Origin: Balneolaceae bacterium
GTDB taxonomy: Bacteria; Bacteroidota; Rhodothermia; Balneolales; Balneolaceae
DNA: 64,000 bases
NCBI GenBank assembly: GCA_017795005.1
Contig: CP051242.1
Span: 1,054,001 to 1,118,000 of the forward strand
Reading direction: 5' to 3'
Under the pieces are notes generated by a model, which saw only the letters and a program-made list of their open reading frames with translations, did not search any database and was not told the DNA's origin. This document shows positions 1 through 9,026 of the stretch, one piece after another. A program made the position numbers and the translations under genes. How positions within the stretch are numbered: position 1 is the first letter of the stretch; every line of letters begins with the position of its first letter.

Positions 1-1414
1 TTGCTGTAACCAGCGTGATACAAAACGGGTTTGGAATTTCATCTTCACTGGAATAAGAAGCGATTTGTTTGCCTTCAGGATTATAGACGGTTATTCCTTT
101 GTTACTCCCAATCCATAGATTGCCATCATGATCAAAGGTTATTCCACGTACGTAATTATCATGAAGTCCGTTTTCTGTAGTGAATTTTGGGATAATTTCG
201 GTGCCTTCAATTTTAAATACTCCAGATCCTTGTGTTCCAATCCAGAGATTTCCTTCTGAATCAACAGTTCCTGATTGCGCATACCCATTTGTTATTGACG
301 GGGGATTATCTACTGAAACCCAGTTATCATCTTCAAGATAGCGATACCCTTTGCCATACGTACCTAGCCATAGTCGGTTATTTCCATCAAGATTTAGGGT
401 TACAGCTTCGTCTCTGAATGGTATTTTTTTATCCAGAGAAAGCGTCTTAAACGTTTTAGGTACTAAAACGGAAAGTCCATCTTCGGTACCAATAAACAAA
501 ATACCATCGTCATTTCTATAAATACTATTAATTGAACTAGATATTAGCCCATTCTCAAGTGTAATGGTTTCAATCTCACCTTTATCGTAAATAGAAATCC
601 CTCCTTCAAGTGTTCCAATAAGCACACGTCCATCATTTAATTGTAGAATCGAGTTTACAATATTACCGGGAAGTCCACTGTTAGTATTTAAGTATTCTTT
701 TGGTTCACCATTTTTAAAGATGACGATTCCTTCATTGTCTGTTCCTACCCAAACTTCTCCATTTTTTAAAAATTCAATAGAACGAATGTTGTTATAAGGA
801 AGTCCATTTTCTGTAGTAAAATTTTTAAACGTATTTCCGTCAAAAATACTCAGACCTGAATTAGTGCCGATCCACAATCGGTTATCAGGATCTTTTTTTA
901 TTGTCCAGATTTCATTTCCTATTAACCCATTTTCAGTAGTTAATTGATTAACGACTGAGTCTTTGACAAGCATTTTTAATCCTTCTCCATACATTCCAAG
1001 GAATAAGGTATCCCCTTTGGATTCAATGCTTTTTACAAGGCTTCCAGTTAATTCAGAAAAGGATTGGAGAGAATCGTTCTCGAAAAGGTACAGTCCATTC
1101 CCAATTGAAGGAATCCACGTTCTGCCATCAGAAGCAGTATGCATTTGGTAAAAAGTACCCCCTTTATTCCCTCTTTTTATTTCTTTTATACCGAGTCCGT
1201 CAAAACGTAAAAACTGACGGTTACTAACCAACCAGATAAACCCTTCTTCATCTTCCTTAATATCATAAACTTGTTGAGAAATGAGCCCTTCATTTACTCC
1301 ATAATTCAGAATTAAAAACTGATCCCAAAAAGAGTCAGATTCAGATACAATCTGACCAAATGATGGAGAACAAACCAATCCCAAAAAACCCAAAAAAGCT
1401 AATCTTTTTAACAT
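1..1414 (-). CDS. Two-component propeller sensor histidine kinase, N-terminal part (cut by window edge)
   Basis: The frame is open from an ATG at 1412-1414 to base 1 with no stop, giving about 471 residues. It opens with a signal peptide (MLKRLAFLGFLGLVCSPSFG) and continues as repeated propeller blades. The recurring words are LWIGTNSGLSIFDG, TENGLPYN and VWVGTDNEG, typical of the periplasmic reg_prop sensor domain. The kinase half lies outside the window, so the kinase call rests on its close likeness to the next gene upstream (stop at 1500), which has the same signal peptide and the same blade order. The 85-base gap suggests a tandem duplication that kept the leader: both starts follow a TTAAGG...GTGCATG stretch. 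The ligand is unknown. Confidence 0.85.
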   Translation of the reverse strand, partial: MLKRLAFLGFLGLVCSPSFGQIVSESDSFWDQFLILNYGVNEGLISQQVYDIKEDEEGFIWLVSNRQFLRFDGLGIKEIKRGNKGGTFYQMHTASDGRTWIPSIGNGLYLFENDSLQSFSELTGSLVKSIESKGDTLFLGMYGEGLKMLVKDSVVNQLTTENGLIGNEIWTIKKDPDNRLWIGTNSGLSIFDGNTFKNFTTENGLPYNNIRSIEFLKNGEVWVGTDNEGIVIFKNGEPKEYLNTNSGLPGNIVNSILQLNDGRVLIGTLEGGISIYDKGEIETITLENGLISSSINSIYRNDDGILFIGTEDGLSVLVPKTFKTLSLDKKIPFRDEAVTLNLDGNNRLWLGTYGKGYRYLEDDNWVSVDNPPSITNGYAQSGTVDSEGNLWIGTQGSGVFKIEGTEIIPKFTTENGLHDNYVRGITFDHDGNLWIGSNKGITVYNPEGKQIASYSSEDEIPNPFCITLVTA

Positions 1415-1499
1415 GCACTAATACCCTTAATACTAAAACTATACCTTTGGTGATAATAAAAAAGAGTGGGTTTAATTAAAAAAAAATCGACCTGACCCT

Positions 1500-4484
1500 C
1501 TAAAAAGTGAGTAGTATGGAAGTTCCTTTATTCTGTCGACTTGTAATGAGAATTGTAGCTCCCATTAAAGCAGCTCGCTCTCTCATGTTTACTAATCCAT
1601 TACCTGTTCCAATTTCAGTATTTGTATCCATGCCAACACCATTGTCTTTTAAACTAATAGAAACAGAGTTATTCTTTTGAGAACATTCGATAATGAAAAA
1701 AGAAGCTTCAGCATATTTATTGGTATTGTTCAGCGCTTCCTGAATTATTCGGGTAAGGTTGAGCGATTGGGTTGGGTTTAATATAAATCGAGGACTTACG
1801 CTTGAGCGAACTTCCACTTTCAGGTTTCGAAGATATCTTTTCTGGCGTTTGAGGTATCCATTTAGATGTTCTAAAAAAATACCGAATTCAACTTTTTCTT
1901 TATCTAAAAGCCAAATCGTTTCTCTTAAATCTGTCATAGCTCCACGAGCATCTTCATCAAGAGTTTTTAGCAATTTTTTTGCTTTACCTTGGTCGTTTTC
2001 ATCCAAGTGAAGGTTACTAATTTCAATGCCTGTAATTAAGTTTGAGATTTGAGACCCTACATTATCATGTAGTTCTCTGGAAATCCGTTCTCTTTCTTTT
2101 TGGATTTTTTGCTGAGTTTCCAGTTCTCTATTCAACGCCTGAAGTTTCATATTAGAACGGATTTGTACCCCTCCAGCACCTAGCCCAGCAAAACCAAAAA
2201 GGCAAAGCCCAATAAACCACCAGGTTTTATAGAAGGGGGGAAGTACGGTAAAATCTATGGAAGCTTTTTTTTCGCTCCATTGACCATCCGGACCTATTGC
2301 TGATACATGAAAGGTATAATTTCCATCGGGTAGGTAATCGTAATATGCGGTTGTTCTGTTTTCCACATACACCCAATCTTCATCAATACCGTCAAGTTTT
2401 ATTCTGAACTTAGTCTTTTTCGGGACTCGAATATTTAGCGCTGAATAACCAATTTCGATTTTTTTATCCTCTGGATTAAGTTTTCTTAGGTTTGATATAT
2501 CCAGAGATTTTTCATCAACAATAAATTGGTCTATGTAGGAATAAAAACTGTTCGTGTTTAAATCAATTTTCTCAGGATTTATTACAGTTACTCCCTTTAC
2601 ACTAGCGAAAATCAGTTCTCCATTTTTCAGCTTCTCAACCGTTTTTCCATTAGCAGGTTCCATTTCTTTAGTAGGAAGTCCGTCTTCGGTAGTCAACTCA
2701 ATAAATTCAATTTTTTCTCTTGTACCATCTAAAATTTCATTTAAGTCTGATGGATTAAAACTAAAAATTCCATTTCCTGTTGCACACCATAAGTTTCCAT
2801 TCTTGTCTTCAGCCATACCTGATATTGTTCCAAGTGGTATTCCATATTCAACTCCAAAATAATGCATCCTATTTCCATCGAAGTATGTTATTCCGGAGCC
2901 GTTTGTACCTATATAGATTCCCTCATTCGAGTGCTCTAAAAAGCTGAAAACCTGAGAATCATTTAGTCCATTTGAAGTATCATAAATGGTAATTTCATTA
3001 TTTTCGATAAGTGATATTCCCCCACCATAAGAACCATGCCAAATTCTTCCTTTCGAGTCTGCCAACATCGAAATTGTGAAATTATTTGGAAGGCCATTTC
3101 CTTCTGTAAATTCATTGATCACTTCTCCCTTTTGATTAACTACAGATATTCCCACATTAGTACCAATCCAAATATTATTATCAGGGTCAACAACTAATCC
3201 CCTTGCAAAATCATCCAAAAGACCATTATCGGATGTGATGTGCATTACAACTTTAGTATCAACTATTTTTACAACTCCAGTGCCCTGAGTAGACATCCAT
3301 AAATCTCCATTCCGGTCTATTGTGGAGGATGCTGCATAGCCATTAGTAAACTCAGTTGGAAATTCAATTGTATTCCAATTTCGATTGGATAAATATTTAA
3401 AGCCGTTTCCATCAGATCCTAACCATACTGTACCATTGCCATCTTGTATAACAGTAGTAATTGCAGGTTGATCAATTCCGGGAGTATCCTCATCAATTAC
3501 TTTTACAATTTTGTTAGTAAGAACAGACATACCTGTTTCGTGACCTACATACGCCGTCCCATCTTCAGAAAAGCCAACATATGTAAGGTAATTAGATAAA
3601 AGACCGTCTTCTTCAGTAAGGTTTTCAATTTTTCCTTCATGATAACGATCTAAACCATTTCCATGGTGCGCAATCCAAATAGAACCATCAATAGGGTGCT
3701 CTGCAAAATATTGAGGAAAGGCACCGCTCAGACCATCTTTTAGATGTATATTCTGAAAAGGTATTTGATCTCTGAAAATAGCAATTCCTTCTTTATCTGT
3801 ACCAATCCAAATATCGCCATTTTTCATTTCTGTTAGTCCACGAATTGTGTTGTAAGGTAACCCATTATCGGTTGTAAAATTTGTGAAAGTATCTCCTTCC
3901 AGAATGCTCAATCCATCATTTGTTCCAATCCATATTCTACCATCTTTATCTTCAATGACTTTCCAAATTTCAGTGCTTATCAGGCCATCTTCTTCCGTAT
4001 ATGTTTTTGTAACTTTATCTCCGTCAAATATTGATAAACCTGTACCATACAAGCCCAAATAAGAAATACCAGTTTTAGTAATTACCATCGTTTTTACAAA
4101 ACCATTTGGTGAAGGGAGTTCATCCTTATACTGAAGTAAGGTGTCTCCTGTAAATTTATAAACTCCTTGTCCTATTGATGGGATAAGAAAATCACCATTC
4201 GCATCTTCATATATTTCATAAAAAGTACCGCCTTTGTTTCCTTTATTAAATACTCGGAGATTGAGACCATCATATCTGACTAGCCCGTCAATATTTGCTA
4301 TCCAAATAAAGCCCGATGAGTCTTCATGGGTATAGAAAACTTGTTGCCCGGGCATTCCATCTTCTGTATCAAGATTACGAATTAAATAATTATCCCAATA
4401 AGACTCATAATTAACAATTGATTGGCTAAAACTAGGTTGATAAACCAATCCTAGAAGACCCCAAAAAGCTAATCTCTTTAACAT
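1500..4484 (-). CDS. Hybrid propeller sensor histidine kinase (reg_prop, Y_Y_Y, HisKA_3, HATPase)
   Basis: This 994-residue membrane sensor kinase starts with a signal peptide (residues 1-21). About a dozen reg_prop blades follow (roughly 25-620, with repeated W-IGT-GLS and TEDGL words), then a Y_Y_Y domain (about 670-755) and one transmembrane helix (about 762-785, around WWFIGLCLFGFAGLGAGG). The cytoplasmic part is a NarL-type kinase: RELHDNVGSQ places the phospho-acceptor at His806, the N-box region is near 918-925, and the G-box DNGVGMD is near 947. There is no fused receiver or DNA-binding domain, so a separate LuxR/NarL-type regulator is expected; none with a receiver is adjacent. It is a paralogue of the truncated gene downstream. 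Such sensors often respond to glycans or other extracellular compounds, but nothing here identifies the signal. Confidence 0.93.
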   Translation of the reverse strand: MLKRLAFWGLLGLVYQPSFSQSIVNYESYWDNYLIRNLDTEDGMPGQQVFYTHEDSSGFIWIANIDGLVRYDGLNLRVFNKGNKGGTFYEIYEDANGDFLIPSIGQGVYKFTGDTLLQYKDELPSPNGFVKTMVITKTGISYLGLYGTGLSIFDGDKVTKTYTEEDGLISTEIWKVIEDKDGRIWIGTNDGLSILEGDTFTNFTTDNGLPYNTIRGLTEMKNGDIWIGTDKEGIAIFRDQIPFQNIHLKDGLSGAFPQYFAEHPIDGSIWIAHHGNGLDRYHEGKIENLTEEDGLLSNYLTYVGFSEDGTAYVGHETGMSVLTNKIVKVIDEDTPGIDQPAITTVIQDGNGTVWLGSDGNGFKYLSNRNWNTIEFPTEFTNGYAASSTIDRNGDLWMSTQGTGVVKIVDTKVVMHITSDNGLLDDFARGLVVDPDNNIWIGTNVGISVVNQKGEVINEFTEGNGLPNNFTISMLADSKGRIWHGSYGGGISLIENNEITIYDTSNGLNDSQVFSFLEHSNEGIYIGTNGSGITYFDGNRMHYFGVEYGIPLGTISGMAEDKNGNLWCATGNGIFSFNPSDLNEILDGTREKIEFIELTTEDGLPTKEMEPANGKTVEKLKNGELIFASVKGVTVINPEKIDLNTNSFYSYIDQFIVDEKSLDISNLRKLNPEDKKIEIGYSALNIRVPKKTKFRIKLDGIDEDWVYVENRTTAYYDYLPDGNYTFHVSAIGPDGQWSEKKASIDFTVLPPFYKTWWFIGLCLFGFAGLGAGGVQIRSNMKLQALNRELETQQKIQKERERISRELHDNVGSQISNLITGIEISNLHLDENDQGKAKKLLKTLDEDARGAMTDLRETIWLLDKEKVEFGIFLEHLNGYLKRQKRYLRNLKVEVRSSVSPRFILNPTQSLNLTRIIQEALNNTNKYAEASFFIIECSQKNNSVSISLKDNGVGMDTNTEIGTGNGLVNMRERAALMGATILITSRQNKGTSILLTF

Positions 4485-4585
4485 GCACCCGATACCTTAA
4501 GCCTAAATGTTTACTTAAATAATAAATGAAGAAATATAAAAATTAGTTTATAATCAGCTAGTTATCACAAACCAAATATTTTATT

Positions 4586-4708
4586 ATGAACGTTTCAGTA
4601 TATGATGATCTATTTTCTGGTGCAAATTCGAGTTACGATCCACCTGTTTACGATGATCCTTTTGATAAACCCGGATTTCTTGATTGGTTTTTAGCCCTTT
4701 TTGGTTAG
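4586..4708 (+). CDS. Candidate 40-residue acidic small protein
   Basis: An ATG at 4586 opens 40 codons ending in TAG at 4706-4708. The peptide is acidic with two related words, YDDLF and YDDPF, a proline-rich middle, and a hydrophobic tail (FLDWFLALFG). A perfect TATAAT lies at 4549-4554, 32 bases before the ATG, although no good -35 partner is evident. The last 18 bases overlap the 3-prime end of uvrA on the other strand. The region is otherwise the promoter side of the propeller kinase, so chance is possible. No family is recognised. Confidence 0.35.
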   Translation: MNVSVYDDLFSGANSSYDPPVYDDPFDKPGFLDWFLALFG

Positions 4709-7534
4709 AAGTAGCCGATCAAACTCCTGCTTCAAAAACTTTCCGGTTTCGGAACTTTTGTGATTGGCAAGTTCTTTCGGTGTTCCTTTTGCAATGATTT
4801 CTCCACCGCCACGTCCGCCTTCCGGACCAAGATCAATAATCCAGTCGGCCGCTTTTATTAAATCCAGATTATGTTCTATTACCATCACTGTATTTCCTTT
4901 ATCTACTAACTTTTGAATTACATTGATCAACATACGAACATCCTGAAAGTGGAGTCCGGTTGTGGGTTCATCCATCACATATAAAGTATCACCGGTTCCG
5001 ATTTTTGAAAGTTCTCTGGCAAGTTTGATTCTCTGTGCTTCACCTCCGGAAAGGGTGGTACTTGATTGACCAAGGGTAAGATATCCCAATCCAACGGAAG
5101 TTAAGGTGTTCAGTATCCTTGAAATAGTAGGTTGAGCATCAAAGAACTCTGCTGCATCACTGATTGGCATATTCAATACATCAGAAATATTCTTCTTTTT
5201 ATAATAGATTTCGAGCGTTTCGCGGTTATAACGTTTGCCGTTACAGGTTTCGCAGGTTACATAAACATCCGGAAGGAAGTTCATTTCAATTTTACGAACT
5301 CCATCTCCCTGACAAGTTTCGCAGCGACCACCTTTAACATTGAATGAAAAACGCCCCTGATCGTAGCCACGGATTTTTGCTTCAGGAAGTTCAGAAAATA
5401 GTCGTCGTACATGGTCGAAGACTTTGGTATAAGTACCGGGATTGGAACGGGGAGTTCGACCGATCGGGCTTTGATCTATGGAGATGATTTTATCAATATT
5501 ATCCAACCCTTCTACAGTATCATAAGGAAGAGGTACGCTTTTCGACTTATAAAAATGATTTGAAAGTATTGGAACCAGTGTTTGATTAATGAGTGAACTT
5601 TTTCCACTGCCACTTACACCGGTTACAGAAATAAACTTACCCAGTGGAACTTCCAGATCAACGTTTTTCAGATTGTGTCCACGAGCATTTTTAATAGAAA
5701 TCTTCTTTTTATTCCCTTTTCGATATTCTTCCGGAAGTTCAATTACCTCCTCATCACGGAGAAACCGAGCAGTCATAGAATCTTGTTTTAATTCCTCAGG
5801 CTTACCGGCAGAAACGATGTGTCCACCATTTACTCCTGCTTCAGGGCCTAGATCAACGACAAAATCAGCATGTTCAATGGTTTCCCGATCGTGTTCTACA
5901 ACAATCACACTGTTCCCTAAATCACGCAGTGTTTCCAGAGAATTAATCAGCTTGATATTGTCACGTTGATGAAGTCCAATACTAGGTTCATCCAGAATAT
6001 AAAGTACCCCAACTAACTGAGTTCCAATTTGAGTTGCTAATCGAATTCGTTGAGCTTCACCACCACTCAATGTTTGTGCTTCCCGATCCAGATTTAAGTA
6101 ATTCAGTCCTACATTTAGAAGGAAATCGAGCCGGTCTCTGATTTCTTTGAGAACCTGATTTCCTATAAGTTGTTGTCGCTCTGTTAGTTTGATAGAATAC
6201 AAGGCATCTCGTAATCCCTGGATGTCAAGCTTCACCAAATCATGAATATTGTATTCATCAATTTTATAGGAAAGAGCTTCTTTATTGAGACGTCCACCAT
6301 CACATTCAGGACAAACAACTTTGCTCATAAAAGCTTTCGCTTTATCACGTTGTTTTGGAGACTTACTGTTTTCGTATTGCTCTATGATTGTTCGTCTCAG
6401 ACCTTCAAATTTATGCTGGTAAGTAACAGAGTTATCTTTGAAGTCGTAGCTTACGGCATATTTCTGTTCCCCGGAACCACGCATTAATATTTGACGCAAA
6501 TCCTCCGGATACTTTTCGAACGGGGTATCAAAATCAAGATTAAAGCTCTCCAACACAGCTTTTAACTGTTTAAAAGCAAATATATCCCGGGGCGGTCCGA
6601 GGTATCGTATCCCACCACCATTCACACTTTGGGACTCATTTGGAACTAGTAAATCCCAGCTTACGTCGTAAGTATAGCCCAAACCATCGCATTCCGGGCA
6701 GGCACCATAAGGAGAATTAAATGAAAATAAATTGGGTGCGGGGTCTTCATAAGCGAGTCCACTTTCCAAATCGAATAATTTCTGAGAGAAGAGTCGATTT
6801 TTGAAAGAACCATCTTCTTGCTGAACAGCGAGTACAACATTCCCATCTGCCATTTCCAAAGCCATTCTGATGCTGTCAGCAATTCTTTTTTCACTTTTAG
6901 GGCTGATTACAAACCGATCTACAACTACTTCAATATTATGAGTTTTATATCGGTCAACCATCATGCCTTCGGTAAGTTCGGTAAGTTCTCCATCAATTCG
7001 GGCACTTACAAAGCCTTGCTTAATGGTTTGCTCAAAGAGTTCACGGTAATGTCCCTTTCTACCACGCACAACCGGAGCCAGACAGTAGGCTTTACTCCCT
7101 TGGGGCATATCCATCACAGCTGCAACAACCTGATCAGCAGTTTGTTTTTCCATTTTATTTCCACTTACATACGAGTAAGGGATACCAATTCTGGCATACA
7201 GAAGTCGCAAAAAATCATAAATCTCTGTAACAGTGCCTACCGTTGATCTCGGATTCCTGTTAGTAGTTTTTTGATCAATGGAGATAACAGGGGAGAGGCC
7301 ATCGATAAAATCAACAGCGGGGCGCTCCATCATTCCCAAAAACTGACGCGCATAAGCAGAAAGTGACTCCAGGAATCTTCTCTGTCCTTCAGCATAAATA
7401 GTATCAAATGCCAACGAAGATTTCCCGGATCCGGAGAGCCCGGTTATTACAACCAGTTGATCCCGTGGTATATCGATATCAAAATTTTTAAGGTTGTGTT
7501 CGCAAGCGCCTTTAATGACGATATTCTGCTGCAA
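4691..7534 (-). CDS. uvrA: Excinuclease ABC subunit A
   Basis: UvrA is the damage-sensing ATPase of nucleotide excision repair; it dimerises, loads UvrB at lesions and is then released. The 947-residue length is normal. Visible parts are Walker A GLSGSGKSS (residues 32-40) and a second GVSGSGKSS, two ABC signatures of the form LSGGEAQRI, and CxxC zinc modules (CPECDG twice, CETCQGDG and CETCNGKR). The start codon is TTG at 7532-7534: an in-frame TGA lies just upstream, and the usual UvrA opening (IVIKGA-EHNLKN) follows it directly. The gene stands alone, downstream of the cyclase gene on the same strand, and is well conserved throughout. Confidence 0.98.
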   Translation of the reverse strand: MQQNIVIKGACEHNLKNFDIDIPRDQLVVITGLSGSGKSSLAFDTIYAEGQRRFLESLSAYARQFLGMMERPAVDFIDGLSPVISIDQKTTNRNPRSTVGTVTEIYDFLRLLYARIGIPYSYVSGNKMEKQTADQVVAAVMDMPQGSKAYCLAPVVRGRKGHYRELFEQTIKQGFVSARIDGELTELTEGMMVDRYKTHNIEVVVDRFVISPKSEKRIADSIRMALEMADGNVVLAVQQEDGSFKNRLFSQKLFDLESGLAYEDPAPNLFSFNSPYGACPECDGLGYTYDVSWDLLVPNESQSVNGGGIRYLGPPRDIFAFKQLKAVLESFNLDFDTPFEKYPEDLRQILMRGSGEQKYAVSYDFKDNSVTYQHKFEGLRRTIIEQYENSKSPKQRDKAKAFMSKVVCPECDGGRLNKEALSYKIDEYNIHDLVKLDIQGLRDALYSIKLTERQQLIGNQVLKEIRDRLDFLLNVGLNYLNLDREAQTLSGGEAQRIRLATQIGTQLVGVLYILDEPSIGLHQRDNIKLINSLETLRDLGNSVIVVEHDRETIEHADFVVDLGPEAGVNGGHIVSAGKPEELKQDSMTARFLRDEEVIELPEEYRKGNKKKISIKNARGHNLKNVDLEVPLGKFISVTGVSGSGKSSLINQTLVPILSNHFYKSKSVPLPYDTVEGLDNIDKIISIDQSPIGRTPRSNPGTYTKVFDHVRRLFSELPEAKIRGYDQGRFSFNVKGGRCETCQGDGVRKIEMNFLPDVYVTCETCNGKRYNRETLEIYYKKKNISDVLNMPISDAAEFFDAQPTISRILNTLTSVGLGYLTLGQSSTTLSGGEAQRIKLARELSKIGTGDTLYVMDEPTTGLHFQDVRMLINVIQKLVDKGNTVMVIEHNLDLIKAADWIIDLGPEGGRGGGEIIAKGTPKELANHKSSETGKFLKQEFDRLLLTKKG

Positions 7535-7625
7535 TGGTACTCATTTTAAAATTCAGATCAACTTGAAAGGTACCAAACAGCGCACAGAAATACTTCATTC
7601 CTTCGCAACAAATATTAGTCTCTTT

Positions 7626-7757
7626 TTATGATTTTGCTACGAAATTATATTCCCGAATGAATAGTCTGTTCGGAATTATCCCATACTCATCTTCAGAAAA
7701 GTCTGGATTAATTCGTTTTAGAAAATACATAGGTACTTTGCCAATGTTTTAGCTTCA
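7626..7757 (-). pseudogene. Detached C-terminal tail of the response-regulator adenylate cyclase
   Basis: The cyclase gene ends at the TGA at 7755-7757. Reading on in the same frame past TGA and TAA (7749-7751) gives NIGKVPMYFLKRINPDFSED and then a short run to a TAA at 7626-7628. This matches the usual class III cyclase ending (E-I-E-x-K-x-x-G-K-x-x-M/T-Y-F-L). The missing link REIEAK is present in another frame at 7748-7765, directly after the codons for HEE. Loss of two bases in an AG run and one base in an A run would explain both stops. It could be a natural tail truncation or an assembly error. Part of the 220 bases between uvrA and the cyclase gene is thus accounted for; I see nothing else there. 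Confidence 0.6.
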
Positions 7758-8909
7758 ATTTCTCTCCTCGTGGTTCACACTCAAAAGATCTTTCAGACGA
7801 TCATATGTATCCTGAGAAATATTAATAGCATTAGAATCAGAGTGTTGTTCCATCCTCGAAGCCAGATTTACAGCTTCACCCCATACATCATAAGCAAATC
7901 TTCTTTTACCAATAACACCAACAACAGAATGTCCTGTATGTATCCCTATTCTCAGAGGGAAAAAAGGAATCGATTCGGGCAAGGAATCTTCAAGATTGGA
8001 GACGAAAAATCTCATTTTTAAAGCAGCAAGAGCAGTATCAATAGCATGGGTTTTATTTCTTTCTGGAATTCCGCCCGCCGCCATATAACTATCTCCAATA
8101 GTTTTGATTTTTATGATATTATGTTGAGATATGAATTCATCAAACTTGTCGAAGTAAAAGCTTAAACTTTCAATGAGTTCTTCCGGAGTGAGATCCGGTA
8201 CAATTTTACTAAACCCGTCGAAATCAGTAAAAAGAAAGGTTGCGTCTTCATATCGTTCAGGAGTTACAGTTCCATACGCAAGTAAACCATCTGCTATCTT
8301 TTTTGGGAAGATATTCTGCAGAAGTTCTTCGTGTTCTTTTTTTGTAAGCTCTAATTCTTTATTAGCAGCATTAAGCCCCGATTGCATTTGCTCAAGGCGC
8401 GCATTTTGACCTAATGTATTTTTATAGGTTGATATAAGTAAACTGACCAGGTAACTGTAGTCGGCCTTAACATTAAATTCTTTGCCTTCTATTGTGACAG
8501 GTACCGTTTCTTCTACATCAGAGATCGCAATAGGATTACTCAAAAGTTCATTGACCTTTGAAAAAAGAGTATCATCATCGTAGGGTTTTGTGAGATAATT
8601 ATCAGCTCCAGCCTCAATTCCTTTCATCAGACTTTCAGCTTCGATTCTTGAGGTAACAAGAATCACAGGAATGGTTCTTAGTTTTGGACTTTCTTTAATT
8701 TTACGACAAAGCTCATACCCGTTCATTAAAGGCATTTCAACATCAGTAATTACCAAATCAGGGAAATCGGATTCAACAAGTTCTAATGCATCCACACCGT
8801 TTTGTGCAGTAATTACCTCATAACCATGCTGTAACAGTTTATGTCGTGTTATGGTTACAAGAGCCGGGTAGTCATCGACGACAAGTATTCTTGGTTTGGT
8901 TTCAATCAT
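7755..8909 (-). CDS. Response regulator fused to class III adenylate cyclase
   Basis: The protein has 384 residues. An N-terminal receiver domain (about 7-125) has Asp12/13, phospho-acceptor Asp56 (VITDVEMP) and Lys108 (LTKP). A coiled-coil linker follows (about 165-205), then a class III nucleotidyl cyclase domain (about 218-375). The metal-binding aspartates are Asp229 (FTDFDGF) and Asp273 (IGDSYM). The base-recognition pair Lys269 and Asp341 (AYDVWGEAVNLASR) and the transition-state residues Asn348 and Arg352 fit an active adenylate cyclase making cAMP. It is likely cytosolic and driven by phosphorylation from an unlinked histidine kinase. The C-terminal beta segment is cut off by apparent frameshifts (see 7626-7757), which might reduce stability or activity. 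Confidence 0.92.
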   Translation of the reverse strand: MIETKPRILVVDDYPALVTITRHKLLQHGYEVITAQNGVDALELVESDFPDLVITDVEMPLMNGYELCRKIKESPKLRTIPVILVTSRIEAESLMKGIEAGADNYLTKPYDDDTLFSKVNELLSNPIAISDVEETVPVTIEGKEFNVKADYSYLVSLLISTYKNTLGQNARLEQMQSGLNAANKELELTKKEHEELLQNIFPKKIADGLLAYGTVTPERYEDATFLFTDFDGFSKIVPDLTPEELIESLSFYFDKFDEFISQHNIIKIKTIGDSYMAAGGIPERNKTHAIDTALAALKMRFFVSNLEDSLPESIPFFPLRIGIHTGHSVVGVIGKRRFAYDVWGEAVNLASRMEQHSDSNAINISQDTYDRLKDLLSVNHEERN

Positions 8910-9026
8910 AGGATGTAAATAAATGCCAAGGAATATAGAGGATAGAGATCAACATTGGTATTTAGATTTTTTAAAGCTTTAACTAAAAAAAGCCTTAAGT
9001 TTATGCTTTCAAATTCACTCATTGTC

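Noticed and set aside
1436-1450. TATACCTTTGG as a Bacteroidota-type -7 box
   Set aside because: It lies on the plus strand, where no gene starts; both flanking genes run on the minus strand.
5589-5969. 126-codon plus-strand frame within uvrA
   Set aside because: It overlaps the conserved UvrA ATPase region on the opposite strand and is low in sense as a protein.
6661-7246. Open frames of 77 and 142 codons overlapping uvrA
   Set aside because: They are by-products of the conserved uvrA codons and show no features of their own.
8955-9026. Longer TTG start for the DAHP synthase
   Set aside because: The added 24 residues lack family similarity; the ATG at 9027 sits right before the conserved W-S-P-x-S-W opening.
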